Shown here in pieces: positions 27,824-36,612 of a DNA stretch of 64,000 bases. The stretch spans positions 291,218 through 355,217 of the forward strand of contig NZ_QXFI01000013.1 in assembly GCF_003584135.1 (NCBI RefSeq), read 5' to 3'. A program made the translations under genes and the position numbers. The notes under the pieces are model-generated. The model had not been told where the DNA came from, did not search any database, and saw nothing but the letters and a program-made list of their open reading frames with translations. Within the stretch, counting starts at the first letter, position 1, and each line of letters opens with the position of its first letter. The DNA is from Flagellimonas pelagia. GTDB lineage: Bacteria > Bacteroidota > Bacteroidia > Flavobacteriales > Flavobacteriaceae.

Positions 27824-28993
27824 TTACATGGCTGCCAAAGAGGTATCAGGTTCAACCTTGAAGGTCTTTTGTTCCGGTTTGATCTGAATTCCCGGACGGA
27901 CCTTGAGCAAATTACCGCTGATGACCTTATCGCCAGATTCCAGACCACCCAAAACAATTCTGTACTTGTGGTTGTACAACTTGCCTATCTGGATGGGTTT
28001 TACCTGAACCGTATTATCTTCACCCACCGTATACACTATTTTTTGTGATTGATTGGTAGTGATCACTTCTTCGGGAATCAGTAAGACCTCGGTTTCTTGT
28101 CCCAACAATCGCATACGCCCGAACATACCTGATTCCAGTTCCATGTTCTTGTTGTCAAAAACTGCCCTTCCTCGAATGGTACCGGTGGTTTGATGGATTT
28201 CGTTATCCACAAAGTCCATATATCCGACCCTGTCATAGGAAGTTTCATTGGTCAACTTCACCAACACTTGCTTTTTACCGGTTGAAGCTTTTCCATCGTT
28301 GGTTCCAGGATTTCCAAAGAAATCCGTTTCACTGGCATCAAAATAAAAGTGCATAGGGGTCACTTGAAGGATCGTGGTCAAAAGGCTGGCATCTGCCGAC
28401 CCTCCTGAAATATAGTTTCCCGGATCCACATATTTTTCACTGACCTTTCCACTGATCGGTGCTTTAATGGTGGTGTATGAAAGATTCAATTGTGCTTCGG
28501 CCAACCTAGCGCTTGCTGCCATTAACCTAGCCTCTGAGGATTTCGCAATCTGTTTGCGCTGTTCTACTTCTTCCATGGAAACTGCCCTCGAATCCTGCAC
28601 GGACGAAACACGATCATAATCACTTTTAGTTCTTTGCAGATCTGCCTCCGCTTGCAATTTTTCGGCTTCCGCTTGTTTTAAGGCCGCATAAAATGGGCGT
28701 TGGTCCACAATAAAAAGCACTTGGCCCTTTTCCACAAAGTCGCCATCCTTGAACTTAACGGATTCCACATATCCGTTTACCCTAGATCGCACCTCTACTC
28801 TTTCCGAAGCTTCAAAACGGCCGATGTACTCATCCCAATTGGTAATCTTTTCTGTAGATGGGAGAATATAGGGTGTTGCCATGGCAACCACCTTTTGTTC
28901 TGCAGCGTTGGAATCGGCGCAAGATGTCAATACCGACCCAAGGATTGCCATAATGCATATGGCCAAAACTGTCTGTAAATTTTCCTTTTTCAT
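27824..28993 (-). CDS. RND periplasmic adaptor (membrane fusion protein), lipoprotein
   Basis: About 389 residues with a lipobox (LGSVLTSCAD, Cys25), so it is probably lipid-anchored in the inner membrane. The lipoyl half-motifs are RVNGYVESVKFKDGDFVEKGQVLFIVDQRPF and TTIKAPISGKVSEKYVDPGNYI, separated by a helical hairpin of about 90 residues rich in alanine, lysine and glutamate. The C-terminal membrane-proximal domain includes IPEEVITTNQSQKIVYTV. The start at 28993 gives the signal peptide; the longer frame has none. It is the first gene of the pump operon, 161 bp before the RND start. Confidence 0.95.
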   Translation of the reverse strand: MKKENLQTVLAICIMAILGSVLTSCADSNAAEQKVVAMATPYILPSTEKITNWDEYIGRFEASERVEVRSRVNGYVESVKFKDGDFVEKGQVLFIVDQRPFYAALKQAEAEKLQAEADLQRTKSDYDRVSSVQDSRAVSMEEVEQRKQIAKSSEARLMAASARLAEAQLNLSYTTIKAPISGKVSEKYVDPGNYISGGSADASLLTTILQVTPMHFYFDASETDFFGNPGTNDGKASTGKKQVLVKLTNETSYDRVGYMDFVDNEIHQTTGTIRGRAVFDNKNMELESGMFGRMRLLGQETEVLLIPEEVITTNQSQKIVYTVGEDNTVQVKPIQIGKLYNHKYRIVLGGLESGDKVISGNLLKVRPGIQIKPEQKTFKVEPDTSLAAM

Positions 28994-29097
28994 GGTGTTG
29001 TTGTTTTTGGTTATAATGATTGATAATGCAAATACCCAAACCCCAATACAGGCTTGGTATGATAAAATTCTTTTAATGTTTAAATGAAAATACCCTG

Positions 29098-29122
29098 TCA
29101 CGAACCGATCGGCCGGCCGTGA
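29098..29122. promoter_or_regulatory. Possible operator between AraC-type gene and efflux operon
   Basis: TCACG and CGTGA form inverted arms around a G+C-rich core that contains GGCCGGCC. It lies in the 181-bp AT-rich gap upstream of the adaptor gene, where an activator or repressor of the pump would bind. Binding by the neighbouring AraC-type protein is a guess. Confidence 0.3.
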
Positions 29123-29174
29123 TATGGTCAATGTCCAAGAACAAAAGTTTGTCTAGATGATGTGCTTTCGTTGT

Positions 29175-30095
29175 TTAATTGAGCATACGATAATCGTTCG
29201 GGGAATATCCCACTCGTTGTTTGAACAGTCTCGTAAAATGCTGCGGGTATTTGAACCCGAGTTCATAGGCAATCTGGCTTACTGACTTTGTGGTATCAAA
29301 GATGCGCTCCTTGGCCACATCAATCAATTTTGTCTGTATATATTCCTGTGCGGTCTTACCGGTTTCCTTTTTGACCAGGTCCCCAAAATAATTGGACGAC
29401 AGGTTGAATTCGGAAGCAAAATACCCAACCGAAGGGAGGCCAATGTTTTTTGGATTATCCGATGTAAAATAATCGTTCAGCAAACCCTCGAACTTATTGA
29501 GAACTCCTTGATTTTGATTGTCCCTTGTGATGAACTGTCTGTCGTAAAAACGTAAACAGTAATTCAGGAACAATTCAATCGTTGAAACGATCAGGGTCTT
29601 GCTATGCTTGTCGATGGTCTGTTTCAATTCAAAAGCAATTTTTGAAAAGCTATCCAAGACTATTTCCCGTTCGCAATCCGAAATATGTAACGCCTCATTT
29701 ACCTGATAAGAAAAGAAATTATACATATTGATGTTTTTGCCCAATGCCGTGCCTTTGATCAAATCAGGGTGAAATGCCAAGGCATGTCCTTTGGGTTTCA
29801 TCCTTTTGCATTCCTTTTTTGACAGCTCCTCTGGTTTTGGAGCTCTACCCGCCACTTGACCAGGAGCCATGAACACCAAGGTTCCTTCTTGATAATCATA
29901 ATAATGTTTTCCGTATTGCATATCCCCACACTTCACATCCTTCAGCATAACCAAATAGAAGCCAAAGTTCATTTTGGATGGCATTTTGGGTTCCACTTTT
30001 GAAAAGTCGATCACAGAGACCAAAGGGTGTTCTGTTTTTACCCCATAATGCTTGTTATATTCACAAATGCTGTCGAATTTTATGATCTTTTCCAT
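29175..30095 (-). CDS. AraC family transcriptional regulator
   Basis: A 306-residue regulator. The N-terminal part (residues 1-180) is a cupin-like ligand or dimerisation domain with VFMAPGQV. The C-terminal 100 residues hold two helix-turn-helix units: SVGYFASEFNLSSNYFGDLVKKETGKTAQEYI and SVSQIAYELGFKYPQHFTRLFKQRVGYSPNDYR, the latter being the AraC signature. It is on the same strand as, and directly upstream of, the adaptor-RND-TolC operon, so control of that pump is likely. Ligand unknown. Confidence 0.92.
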   Translation of the reverse strand: MEKIIKFDSICEYNKHYGVKTEHPLVSVIDFSKVEPKMPSKMNFGFYLVMLKDVKCGDMQYGKHYYDYQEGTLVFMAPGQVAGRAPKPEELSKKECKRMKPKGHALAFHPDLIKGTALGKNINMYNFFSYQVNEALHISDCEREIVLDSFSKIAFELKQTIDKHSKTLIVSTIELFLNYCLRFYDRQFITRDNQNQGVLNKFEGLLNDYFTSDNPKNIGLPSVGYFASEFNLSSNYFGDLVKKETGKTAQEYIQTKLIDVAKERIFDTTKSVSQIAYELGFKYPQHFTRLFKQRVGYSPNDYRMLN

Positions 30096-30420
30096 GGGTC
30101 CTGTTGCTTTACGTCAACCAAAGTTAGGTCATTATCTTAGTCATGGTACACCTTGCGGTAATAATGGTATGCTTTCGGTAATTTATATACCAACACGCTC
30201 CAATGGTAAACCGTTATCGGCTCCTCTCCATAGTGTAATCGTTTATATCCTGAAGAACTTACATCTCTAATTCAAGTATTAAAAGATTGATTCCCAATCA
30301 ATATTATGGGTTTTACTTAACCTACCCAAGATTACCTTTACAAGGTTGTACCAAGACTATTTAAAAACACGAAATTAGCGGTATAGTCAAGGTCAAAACA
30401 TCCTTATAAAACCAAAAACA
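30096..30420. other. Divergent intergenic region between AraC-type gene and FGE-like gene
   Basis: This 325-bp stretch lies between divergent starts. Apart from the minus-strand -7 candidate at 30119-30126 I see no gene, repeat or RNA. The right half is AT-rich and must hold the promoter of the plus-strand gene, but no TAnnTTTG box stands out. Confidence 0.6.
30119..30126 (-). promoter_or_regulatory. Candidate -7 box for the AraC-type gene
   Basis: On the minus strand the sequence reads TAACTTTG, a match to TAnnTTTG, 23 bp upstream of the ATG at 30095. No TTG lies at the expected -33 distance, so this is a weak call. Confidence 0.35.
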
Positions 30421-31521
30421 ATGGTATTAAAGCATAAATCGATACTTTTTGTTATCCTGTTTGTCTTCCTAATAGGTTGCAGGACCAAAATAGATGGAGC
30501 AAATGAATCCATTAGCATAACAGAAATAGAGGGGCCTCCAAAATTCACAAATCCACCGACTGAAGTACCAGAAGGTATGGTGTGGATACCGGGCGGAGAA
30601 TTTATGCAAGGGGCCGTTCCACAGGACAATATGGCCATGATGCATGAAAGGCCGGCCCATAAAGTGCATGTGGATGGCTTTTTTATGGACATTCATGAGG
30701 TCACCAATGAACAGTTCGCCAAATTTGTGGAGGAGACCAGTTATGTAACGGTGGCAGAACGGGAAATTGATTGGGAGGAAATGAAGAAACAGTTGCCACA
30801 GGGGACTCCAAAACCCCACGACTCTATTTTACAACCTGGATCCCTAGTGTTCAAAAAGACCAAATCCAGCGTACCCAACCTGTATGATTATTCACAATGG
30901 TGGGAATGGAAAATAGGTGCCAATTGGAACCATCCCAACGGGCCGGAAAGCACTATTGAGGGTAAGGAAAACGAACCTGTGGTGCACATTGCCCTTGAGG
31001 ATGCCCTAGCCTATTGTAAGTGGGCGGGAAGAAGGTTACCGACGGAGGCGGAGTGGGAATACGCCGCACGGGCAGGCAAAAAGGATAAACTGTTTTTTTG
31101 GGGCAACGATATTTCCCAATTGAGTTCCCATGCCAATTCTTGGGAAGGAGAATTTCCAGTGAACAATACCATGGAAGATGGGTTTGAGCGTAGAGCACCC
31201 GTAATGAGTTATCCCAAGAATGATTTTGGCCTATATGATATGGCAGGTAATGTGTGGGAATGGACCAGCGACTGGTACAACACAAATTATTACAAGGAAC
31301 TTGCCGATAAGAACGAGGTTACCCAGAACCCAAAAGGGGCATCCACTGCCTATAACGTTTTCAATCCATATGCAAGGGAAAAAGTAATAAAAGGGGGGTC
31401 TTTCCTTTGTAGTGCTTCCTACTGTGCCAGCTACCGAATCAGCGCCAGAATGGCCACCAGCCCTGACTCGGGAATGGAGCATTTGGGCTTTAGGACGGTT
31501 CTTGAAAGGAAAGGTGGATAA
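30421..31521 (+). CDS. Formylglycine-generating enzyme (SUMF1/EgtB-fold) lipoprotein with both catalytic cysteines
   Basis: A 366-residue FGE-sulfatase-fold protein. The signal peptide has a lipobox (FLIGCRTK). Landmarks are MVWIPGGEFMQGA, PAHKVHVDGFFMDIHEVTNEQFAKFV, RLPTEAEWEYAARAG and MAGNVWEWTSDWY. Near the C-terminus GGSFLCSASYCASYRISARM has cysteines 330 and 335, at the spacing of Cys336 and Cys341 of human FGE, followed by SPDSGMEHLGFR as in true FGEs. Most Bacteroidota FGE-fold proteins (gliding GldK/GldJ and others) lack this pair. It may therefore convert a sulfatase cysteine to formylglycine in the envelope. No sulfatase gene lies in this window. It is a single gene with nothing tightly linked. 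Confidence 0.88.
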   Translation: MVLKHKSILFVILFVFLIGCRTKIDGANESISITEIEGPPKFTNPPTEVPEGMVWIPGGEFMQGAVPQDNMAMMHERPAHKVHVDGFFMDIHEVTNEQFAKFVEETSYVTVAEREIDWEEMKKQLPQGTPKPHDSILQPGSLVFKKTKSSVPNLYDYSQWWEWKIGANWNHPNGPESTIEGKENEPVVHIALEDALAYCKWAGRRLPTEAEWEYAARAGKKDKLFFWGNDISQLSSHANSWEGEFPVNNTMEDGFERRAPVMSYPKNDFGLYDMAGNVWEWTSDWYNTNYYKELADKNEVTQNPKGASTAYNVFNPYAREKVIKGGSFLCSASYCASYRISARMATSPDSGMEHLGFRTVLERKGG

Positions 31522-31553
31522 ATGCATTCCAAACCATTCTGTCAACAGCTATC

Positions 31554-32438
31554 TTAACCAAGTTTTTCCTTGAAGAAATCGATGGTGCGTTTCCAAGCCA
31601 ATTCGGCCGATTCCTTATCGTACCTCGGTGTTGTGGTATTATGGAATCCATGGTTCACATTGGGGTAGATAAACGCGGAATATTCCTTACCATATTCTTT
31701 GAGTGCTGCTTCATAGGCAGGCCATCCTGCATTTACCCTTTCATCCAAGCCTGCATATTGCAACATCAAGGGAGCATTGATCTTATCGATATCCTCTGTG
31801 GGTTGCCCTCCATAAAAAGGAACAGCTGCCGCCAAGTCAGCTATTTTAACAGCCATCATATTCGATATCCATCCCCCAAAACAGAAACCGACCACGCCTA
31901 TTTTTCCACTGCAATCCTTATGGCGCTTTAAATACTCAAAAGCGGCGATAAAGTCTTCCAACATCTCATCGCGGTCTCTTTTCCGCTGCATTTCCCTACC
32001 TTCATCATCGTTGCCAGGATACCCGCCAAATGGAGTGAGCGCATCGGGGGCAATGGTTACGAAACCTTCCAAAGCGGCCCTTCTTGCCGTATCCTCTATA
32101 TATGGATTAAGTCCACGATTTTCATGCACCACCACAATACCTCCCAATTTACCTTTGGCGTCCTTGGGTTTTGAGAGCAAAGCTTTCATCTCTCCACCAC
32201 CCTTTGGAGAATTATAGGTGATGTATCCCGACTCAAGGTTGGGATCGTTCTTGTCCACCAACATAGTGTCTACATAGTTGGGCATAAGGAAACTCATCAA
32301 TGATGCTACCGTTATACCACCAACGGCGTACAGTCCCAGTTTCTCCAAAAACTCCCTGCGTTGGATCTTGTTATGGGCGTAATCATCATATAGGTCGAAC
32401 ACCTCCTGTTTGATGTCCTCTTTTCTTAATTCTTTCAT
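31554..32438 (-). CDS. Dienelactone hydrolase family protein with twin-arginine-like leader
   Basis: A 294-residue hydrolase. The N-terminal segment has [24 protein letters not shown], which resembles a Tat signal (RR-x-F-L-x-K) followed by a hydrophobic run. The catalytic domain has the elbow [17 protein letters not shown] with a cysteine nucleophile, as in dienelactone hydrolase, an aspartate in [13 protein letters not shown] and a histidine in [15 protein letters not shown]. The family hydrolyses lactones and esters; the substrate here is unknown. It converges on the FGE gene, with 32 bp between stops. Confidence 0.9.
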   Translation of the reverse strand: MKELRKEDIKQEVFDLYDDYAHNKIQRREFLEKLGLYAVGGITVASLMSFLMPNYVDTMLVDKNDPNLESGYITYNSPKGGGEMKALLSKPKDAKGKLGGIVVVHENRGLNPYIEDTARRAALEGFVTIAPDALTPFGGYPGNDDEGREMQRKRDRDEMLEDFIAAFEYLKRHKDCSGKIGVVGFCFGGWISNMMAVKIADLAAAVPFYGGQPTEDIDKINAPLMLQYAGLDERVNAGWPAYEAALKEYGKEYSAFIYPNVNHGFHNTTTPRYDKESAELAWKRTIDFFKEKLG

Positions 32439-32674
32439 GATCTATTTTGTTGGCGTTACTTCATTCTACACGATATTGGTTATAAGCCCCTAAAGGGGGA
32501 TATTCCCTTAAAAATACCAATAAAAAAATAGAAATCTTATTCCATCCTTAAAATATACTTTAAGCATTGTGATCAAGAGCAGGATGGAAATCTGGCAATT
32601 GGTGAAACAGGTATTTCTATTCCACATTACACCAATGTTTGGCCAATATAATTCACTAACAGGGGTTTGGTAAA

Positions 32675-32701
32675 AAAAAGCCCCTTAAAAAGGGGCTTTT
32701 T
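32675..32701. terminator. Intrinsic terminator hairpin
   Basis: Perfect 12-bp arms AAAAAGCCCCTT and AAGGGGCTTTTT with a 3-nt A loop. It directly follows, on the minus strand, the tRNA-3'-end-like fragment, as a tRNA terminator would. Confidence 0.75.
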
Positions 32702-32728
32702 GTAGTGATCGCGGAAGGATTTGAACTC
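32702..32728 (-). other. tRNA 3'-end-like fragment (T-loop and acceptor strand)
   Basis: The minus strand reads GTTCAAATCCTTCC then GCGATCACTACA, which looks like a T-loop, the 3' side of a T-stem and an acceptor 3' strand. The 5' side of the T-stem does not pair well, and no anticodon or D arm follows, so this is not a functional tRNA. It could be the piece of a tRNA left at an integration site. Confidence 0.35.
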
Positions 32729-32776
32729 CATTCGCAATCCCTTGATTTTATTAGCTTTTACCTTGCTGATGTTTTG

Positions 32777-32796
32777 TTACTAACCGAATTACAGAC
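32777..32796 (+). repeat. 20-bp direct repeat, left copy (candidate attL)
   Basis: The sequence ttactaaccgaattacagac is repeated exactly at 39217-39236, which is 108 bp beyond the start of the tyrosine integrase gene. The two copies bracket about 6.4 kb. This is the pattern expected of attachment sites after site-specific integration. Confidence 0.6.
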
Positions 32797-32890
32797 TACT
32801 AAGGGTAATCTCCTTTCGTATGAACCAAAACTAATCAATATTTATTAAAAAGATTTAGAACTAGCTCGAGTTAAAAACTTGGCGCATTAA

Positions 32891-33349
32891 TTAATCAATT
32901 TTCTGTTTAGATTTATCCATAAAATATCCAATGGCCCCGCCAATCAATGTAAAGACCACTACTCCAATCAATGCATCCCAAATAATATCCATCCCACTGC
33001 CCACAAATCTGTCCACATCATCCACAATTGTCACAAAATTTTTCACATACCCTGTGATGCCACCTGCCATACGTTGAACCATCTCGGATTGAAAATAGTA
33101 GCTAAAAGGAATTCCCAATAATGCTCCCATAAGGGCAAAGGTCACCATCTTACCTGCCATTTTGTTCAGCACTAGATACACTCCCAAATAGGCCAATATT
33201 CCTAACGGAATAAACAACAATGTAAGGACAACAAATATAACCCTCATGATGATAGGTTGTAGGTTCAATTTTAACGCGAGCTTGCTGCTTACTCCCAATA
33301 AAATCTTTTCGGGACGAGTTATTAATTGGATTATTTTCTGTGTATCCAT
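32891..33349 (-). CDS. PspC-domain membrane protein
   Basis: A 152-residue protein. Residues 10-65 (KILLGVSSKLALKLNLQPIIMRVIFVVLTLLFIPLGILAYLGVYLVL) follow the PspC pattern: a short amphipathic start, VxRVIFVxLTL, then a hydrophobic helix. Three further hydrophobic segments follow (MVTFALMGALLGIPFSYYF and IIWDALIGVVVFTLIGGAIGYFM among them). PspC domains act in envelope-stress sensing. It is divergent from the LytS-type kinase gene with 165 bp between starts, so a common control is possible. Confidence 0.75.
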   Translation of the reverse strand: MDTQKIIQLITRPEKILLGVSSKLALKLNLQPIIMRVIFVVLTLLFIPLGILAYLGVYLVLNKMAGKMVTFALMGALLGIPFSYYFQSEMVQRMAGGITGYVKNFVTIVDDVDRFVGSGMDIIWDALIGVVVFTLIGGAIGYFMDKSKQKID

Positions 33350-33514
33350 TTGTTTTAGGTAATGATTGTTGGTTTAAAATTAAGATTGACATCTCTAATC
33401 TAAAATCGCTAATGATTTTCTGCCCTTTCCCACTTATTTTGTGTAGCATATCCTTTATTCTTTGCGAAAATGTGTATTTTCATTTTGACTTCAAATTAAT
33501 TAATCGGTTGCCAT

Positions 33515-35305
33515 ATGAAATACATCTTTACCTTGATGTTATTCTCCATTGTAGTGCATTCTTCCGCACAACAATTTCAAATGGAACTAGATTCCCTGAT
33601 TAAGAAAATTGACTCAAGTACGGTTGCCAATCAAGAAACCATCGACTTAAGAAACCAATACATCAAACAGGCCCTTTTTGCCAATCCTTCCGATACCACC
33701 CTCTTGACATTTTCAAAAAAAACGGTAGACTTGGCAACGGACTTGAGATATTGGAAAGGACTTTTGGTGGGATATGAACGTGTGGCCTTAGTGTATCAAT
33801 ATTCCTTCTCCAACCCATACAAGGCCCTGGAATATTATCACAAAGCCTTGGGTCTCATGGAAAAGGACAAGGACTTGCAAACGCTTGGATGGAGTATTTA
33901 TGGAGGTATCGGCACTTTGTACTATGAGCAGGAAGAATACGGTAAGGCCTTGGAGCAGTTTAAAAAGGTCTTACATAACGATAAAAACCTTGAGCTGACC
34001 GCCACTGCAAACATTGCCAATATTTTCGGATCATTGAACCAATTGGATTCTGCCATTTATTATTACAAAAAGGCATTGAACTTGGAACAGGTAACAAACA
34101 ATCCAACATACAAGGCCAACCTGTATAGCAATCTATCATTGATTTACAGTCAGGCAGATCAATTGGACGCCGCATTGGCATCTGCAGAAAACAGTATCGG
34201 CCTTATTGAGCAATATGGAATTGAATTTGTAAGACCCACGGCCTACGCCAATGCCTCAATGGCCTACCTGGGCAATAAGGATTATGTTAATGCTGAGCTA
34301 TACGCCAACGAAGCATTACAGCTGAGTGAAGCACAGGGAAATGTTTTTCTTCAAAAGTCCGCTTGGGGCACGCTGGCCGATGTGTACTCGGCCAAAGGAG
34401 AATTTTCCAAGGCGTTGGAAGCCTACACTAAATTTTCAGTATTGAAGGATAGCCTCAACAACCAGAACCGGAGGGTAGAAATCAACCGCAGTCAATTGGA
34501 GTTTGAATTTGAAAAGGAAAGGACCATTGCTCAAGCGGAAATCGATAGGCAGTCTACCATCAAAACGGCTTCGCTCTTGGGGGGTGGAGGTCTTTTAGCA
34601 GCATCGGTATTAGGATTTGTGCTGTACAAAAGACGAAGGGATGTCTTGGAACAGAAAAAAGATGCAGAATTCAGGGTATTGGTTGCCGATACAGAATTAA
34701 AGGCCTTGAGAGCGCAAATGAATCCACATTTTATATTCAACGCTCTCAACTCCATAGGTGATTATATCCTTAAAAACAACAATGAAACGGCATTGGAATA
34801 CCTTACCAAGTTTGCCAAATTGATGCGGATGGTGCTTGAAAATTCAGAAAATAAATCCATTCCTTTGGAAGAGGACCTAAAGTTTCTTGAACTCTATCTT
34901 CAGGTTGAGGCCAAAAGACAACCTGGTAAATTTTCATATCATATTCAGGTTGATGAAGCACTCGAAGTTGAAAATACATTGGTACCCCCATTGCTGTTAC
35001 AGCCTTTTATTGAGAACAGTATCTGGCATGGATTCCGGGATAGAGATGGAATGGGACAAATTCAAATAACCATAAATGAAAATCAAGACATGCTCATTTG
35101 CTCCATCGAGGATAATGGACGGGGAATAGAGCATACAGCAAATGGAAATGAATCCAAAAAGTCTTTCGGGGTGGCAATTACTGAAAATCGACTCAAGATT
35201 TTGAACAAACAAAAAAACAAAGAAGGTAGATTGCAAGTTATCGACCTTGGAGAACAAAAGGGTACGCGGGTAGAAATCAGCTTACCACTTGAACACCTTT
35301 TTTAA
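33515..35305 (+). CDS. TPR-containing LytS-type sensor histidine kinase
   Basis: A 596-residue kinase. A signal peptide (IFTLMLFSIVVHSSAQQ) leads into a periplasmic region of tetratricopeptide repeats (YEQEEYGKALEQFKKVL, ANIFGSLNQLDSAIYYYKKAL and others, about residues 80-310). One transmembrane helix follows (ASLLGGGGLLAASVLGFVLYKRR), then a short coiled coil. The His_kinase domain has MNPHFIFNALNSIGDYIL with the phosphorylated histidine around residue 405, and the ATPase domain has LLQPFIENSIWHGF and EDNGRGIEH. It forms a two-component pair with the LytTR regulator 18 bp downstream. Confidence 0.95.
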   Translation: MKYIFTLMLFSIVVHSSAQQFQMELDSLIKKIDSSTVANQETIDLRNQYIKQALFANPSDTTLLTFSKKTVDLATDLRYWKGLLVGYERVALVYQYSFSNPYKALEYYHKALGLMEKDKDLQTLGWSIYGGIGTLYYEQEEYGKALEQFKKVLHNDKNLELTATANIANIFGSLNQLDSAIYYYKKALNLEQVTNNPTYKANLYSNLSLIYSQADQLDAALASAENSIGLIEQYGIEFVRPTAYANASMAYLGNKDYVNAELYANEALQLSEAQGNVFLQKSAWGTLADVYSAKGEFSKALEAYTKFSVLKDSLNNQNRRVEINRSQLEFEFEKERTIAQAEIDRQSTIKTASLLGGGGLLAASVLGFVLYKRRRDVLEQKKDAEFRVLVADTELKALRAQMNPHFIFNALNSIGDYILKNNNETALEYLTKFAKLMRMVLENSENKSIPLEEDLKFLELYLQVEAKRQPGKFSYHIQVDEALEVENTLVPPLLLQPFIENSIWHGFRDRDGMGQIQITINENQDMLICSIEDNGRGIEHTANGNESKKSFGVAITENRLKILNKQKNKEGRLQVIDLGEQKGTRVEISLPLEHLF

Positions 35306-35323
35306 ATTGGAACAAAAGCCCAT

Positions 35324-36058
35324 ATGAAAATAGCTATAGTAGATGATGAGCAGCATTGCATAAATCACCTAGCCAACTTATTGAAACCCCATAGCGCTGA
35401 TATGCAATTGTTCATTTTTGAAAATGCAGATGATGCCATTATCGGGTTGGAAAAAACACGCCCCGATATCGTTTTTTTGGATGTGCAGCTCCATGACAAA
35501 ACGGGTTTCGATGTATTGTCGTCCGTTTCAAAACGAGATTTCAGCCTAATTTTTACCACGGCATATGAAACATATGCCATAGAGGCCTTCAAATTTTCTG
35601 CCATTGACTATCTTTTAAAACCAGTGGACAAGGATGATTTTGAAATGGCCCTTCAAAAAGCCACGGATAAGATAGAACAAACACAATTACATGACCGGGT
35701 CAAGGTACTGCTCTCCCATATTTCTACCAATAACAGCCCTAAACGCATCAGTGTTCCCTCCAATGATGGATATGTTTTTCTATTAATGGAAGATATTGTT
35801 CGTTGCCAAGCCGATGTAAACTATACCCATATTTTTACAACTGATGGTAAAAAATATACAGCTTCCAAAACCCTAAAACATTTTGAAAAACTTCTGGAGG
35901 GAGACCATTTCTTTAGAATCCATAATTCCCATCTTATTAACCTGTTATATGTAAACTCCTATCATAAAGATGGCTTTACTATCCTCAAGGATGGTATGAA
36001 ATTAGAAGTATCCACCCGTAGAAAAGAGGCATTCATCAAATTATGCGGGAAATTATGA
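35324..36058 (+). CDS. LytTR family response regulator
   Basis: A 244-residue regulator. The receiver domain has the acidic pair in IVDDEQ, the phospho-acceptor Asp53 in DIVFLDVQLHDKTG, and FTTAYETYAIEAFKFSAIDYLLKPV with the conserved Thr/Tyr and Lys. Residues 135-244 are the LytTR DNA-binding domain (DIVRCQADVNYTHIFTTDGKKYTASKTLKHFEKLL and FFRIHNSHLINLLYV). It is cotranscribed with the kinase gene. Targets are unknown; the divergent PspC-like gene is one candidate. Confidence 0.95.
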   Translation: MKIAIVDDEQHCINHLANLLKPHSADMQLFIFENADDAIIGLEKTRPDIVFLDVQLHDKTGFDVLSSVSKRDFSLIFTTAYETYAIEAFKFSAIDYLLKPVDKDDFEMALQKATDKIEQTQLHDRVKVLLSHISTNNSPKRISVPSNDGYVFLLMEDIVRCQADVNYTHIFTTDGKKYTASKTLKHFEKLLEGDHFFRIHNSHLINLLYVNSYHKDGFTILKDGMKLEVSTRRKEAFIKLCGKL

Positions 36059-36070
36059 GTCAGAAGATTA

Positions 36071-36087
36071 TCGTTTATTTGAACTTT
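36071..36087 (+). repeat. 17-bp repeat, copy 1 of 3
   Basis: tcgtttatttgaacttt occurs exactly here, at 36509-36525 and at 36983-36999. The three copies lie at the edges of two small minus-strand genes. Copies 2 and 3 are identical over 25 bp. Confidence 0.75.
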
Positions 36088-36094
36088 GTTTTAA

Positions 36095-36499
36095 TTAAAC
36101 CACACTATTCGTGTTTGGAAGTCTAAAAATCCAAACGCCAATTACTATGATTAGTGAATAAATTAATGGCCAAACCGTTTTATCTGTCCATCTCGTTATA
36201 AATCCTTCATCAACAATATAGAAAGTAATCCAAACGGATAAAAAGGAATAGATTGAAAGTAATAATTTCCTTCTCCAAAATGGAATAGAAGATTTTAAAC
36301 TTCTCTGTATTAATCCAAAAACAACCATTGCAGGAATTGAAAACAAGGAACCAACCAAGATCATTAAAATAATAATCTCATAAGATTCAAATATCTCGGA
36401 AAGGCTCGAATTATTAATTATAATTCCCAAAACAACTGCCAACACCAGCGGTGAGGCTATAGTTGTTAGAACCCATATTTGAGCAATGTATTTCACCAA
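36095..36499 (-). CDS. Hypothetical membrane protein with about four helices
   Basis: I do not recognise this 134-residue protein. It has about four hydrophobic segments: IAQIWVLTTIASPLVLAVVLGIII, YEIIILMILVGSLFSIPAMVVFGLI, KLLLSIYSFLSVWITFYIV, and VWPLIYSLIIVIGVWIF, with a positive loop (QRSLKSSIPFWRRK) between the second and third. No enzymatic motif is visible. Both ends are marked by the 17-bp repeat: copy 2 ends just upstream of its start and copy 1 lies just past its stop. It is next to a second orphan gene with the same repeat in front, inside the putative integrated element. Confidence 0.6.
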   Translation of the reverse strand: MVKYIAQIWVLTTIASPLVLAVVLGIIINNSSLSEIFESYEIIILMILVGSLFSIPAMVVFGLIQRSLKSSIPFWRRKLLLSIYSFLSVWITFYIVDEGFITRWTDKTVWPLIYSLIIVIGVWIFRLPNTNSVV

Positions 36500-36502
36500 T
36501 AA

Positions 36503-36527
36503 TTTGAATCGTTTATTTGAACTTTAA
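36503..36527 (+). repeat. 25-bp repeat, copy 2
   Basis: Exact 25-bp match to 36977-37001, containing the 17-bp core of copy 1. It ends 3 bp upstream of the start of the minus-strand membrane-protein gene. Confidence 0.75.
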
Positions 36528-36612
36528 GTGAATCAATTATACTATACACTTTTATTATTTCTCAGCTATTAATTCAATGTGGTCACAATTGAGTCGAATC
36601 ATTTTACCATTT

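Larger units (their letters stand above)
32439..32890. other. Gene-free region at left boundary of a putative integrated element
   Basis: This 452-bp stretch has no coding region. It contains, left to right, the upstream region of the dienelactone hydrolase gene, an intrinsic terminator hairpin at 32675-32701, a tRNA-3'-end-like fragment at 32702-32728 and one copy of a 20-bp direct repeat at 32777-32796. Confidence 0.7.

Noticed and set aside
32702..32800. Functional tRNA gene on the minus strand
   Set aside because: Only the T-loop and 3' end are recognisable; no anticodon or D arm can be folded and the T-stem does not pair.
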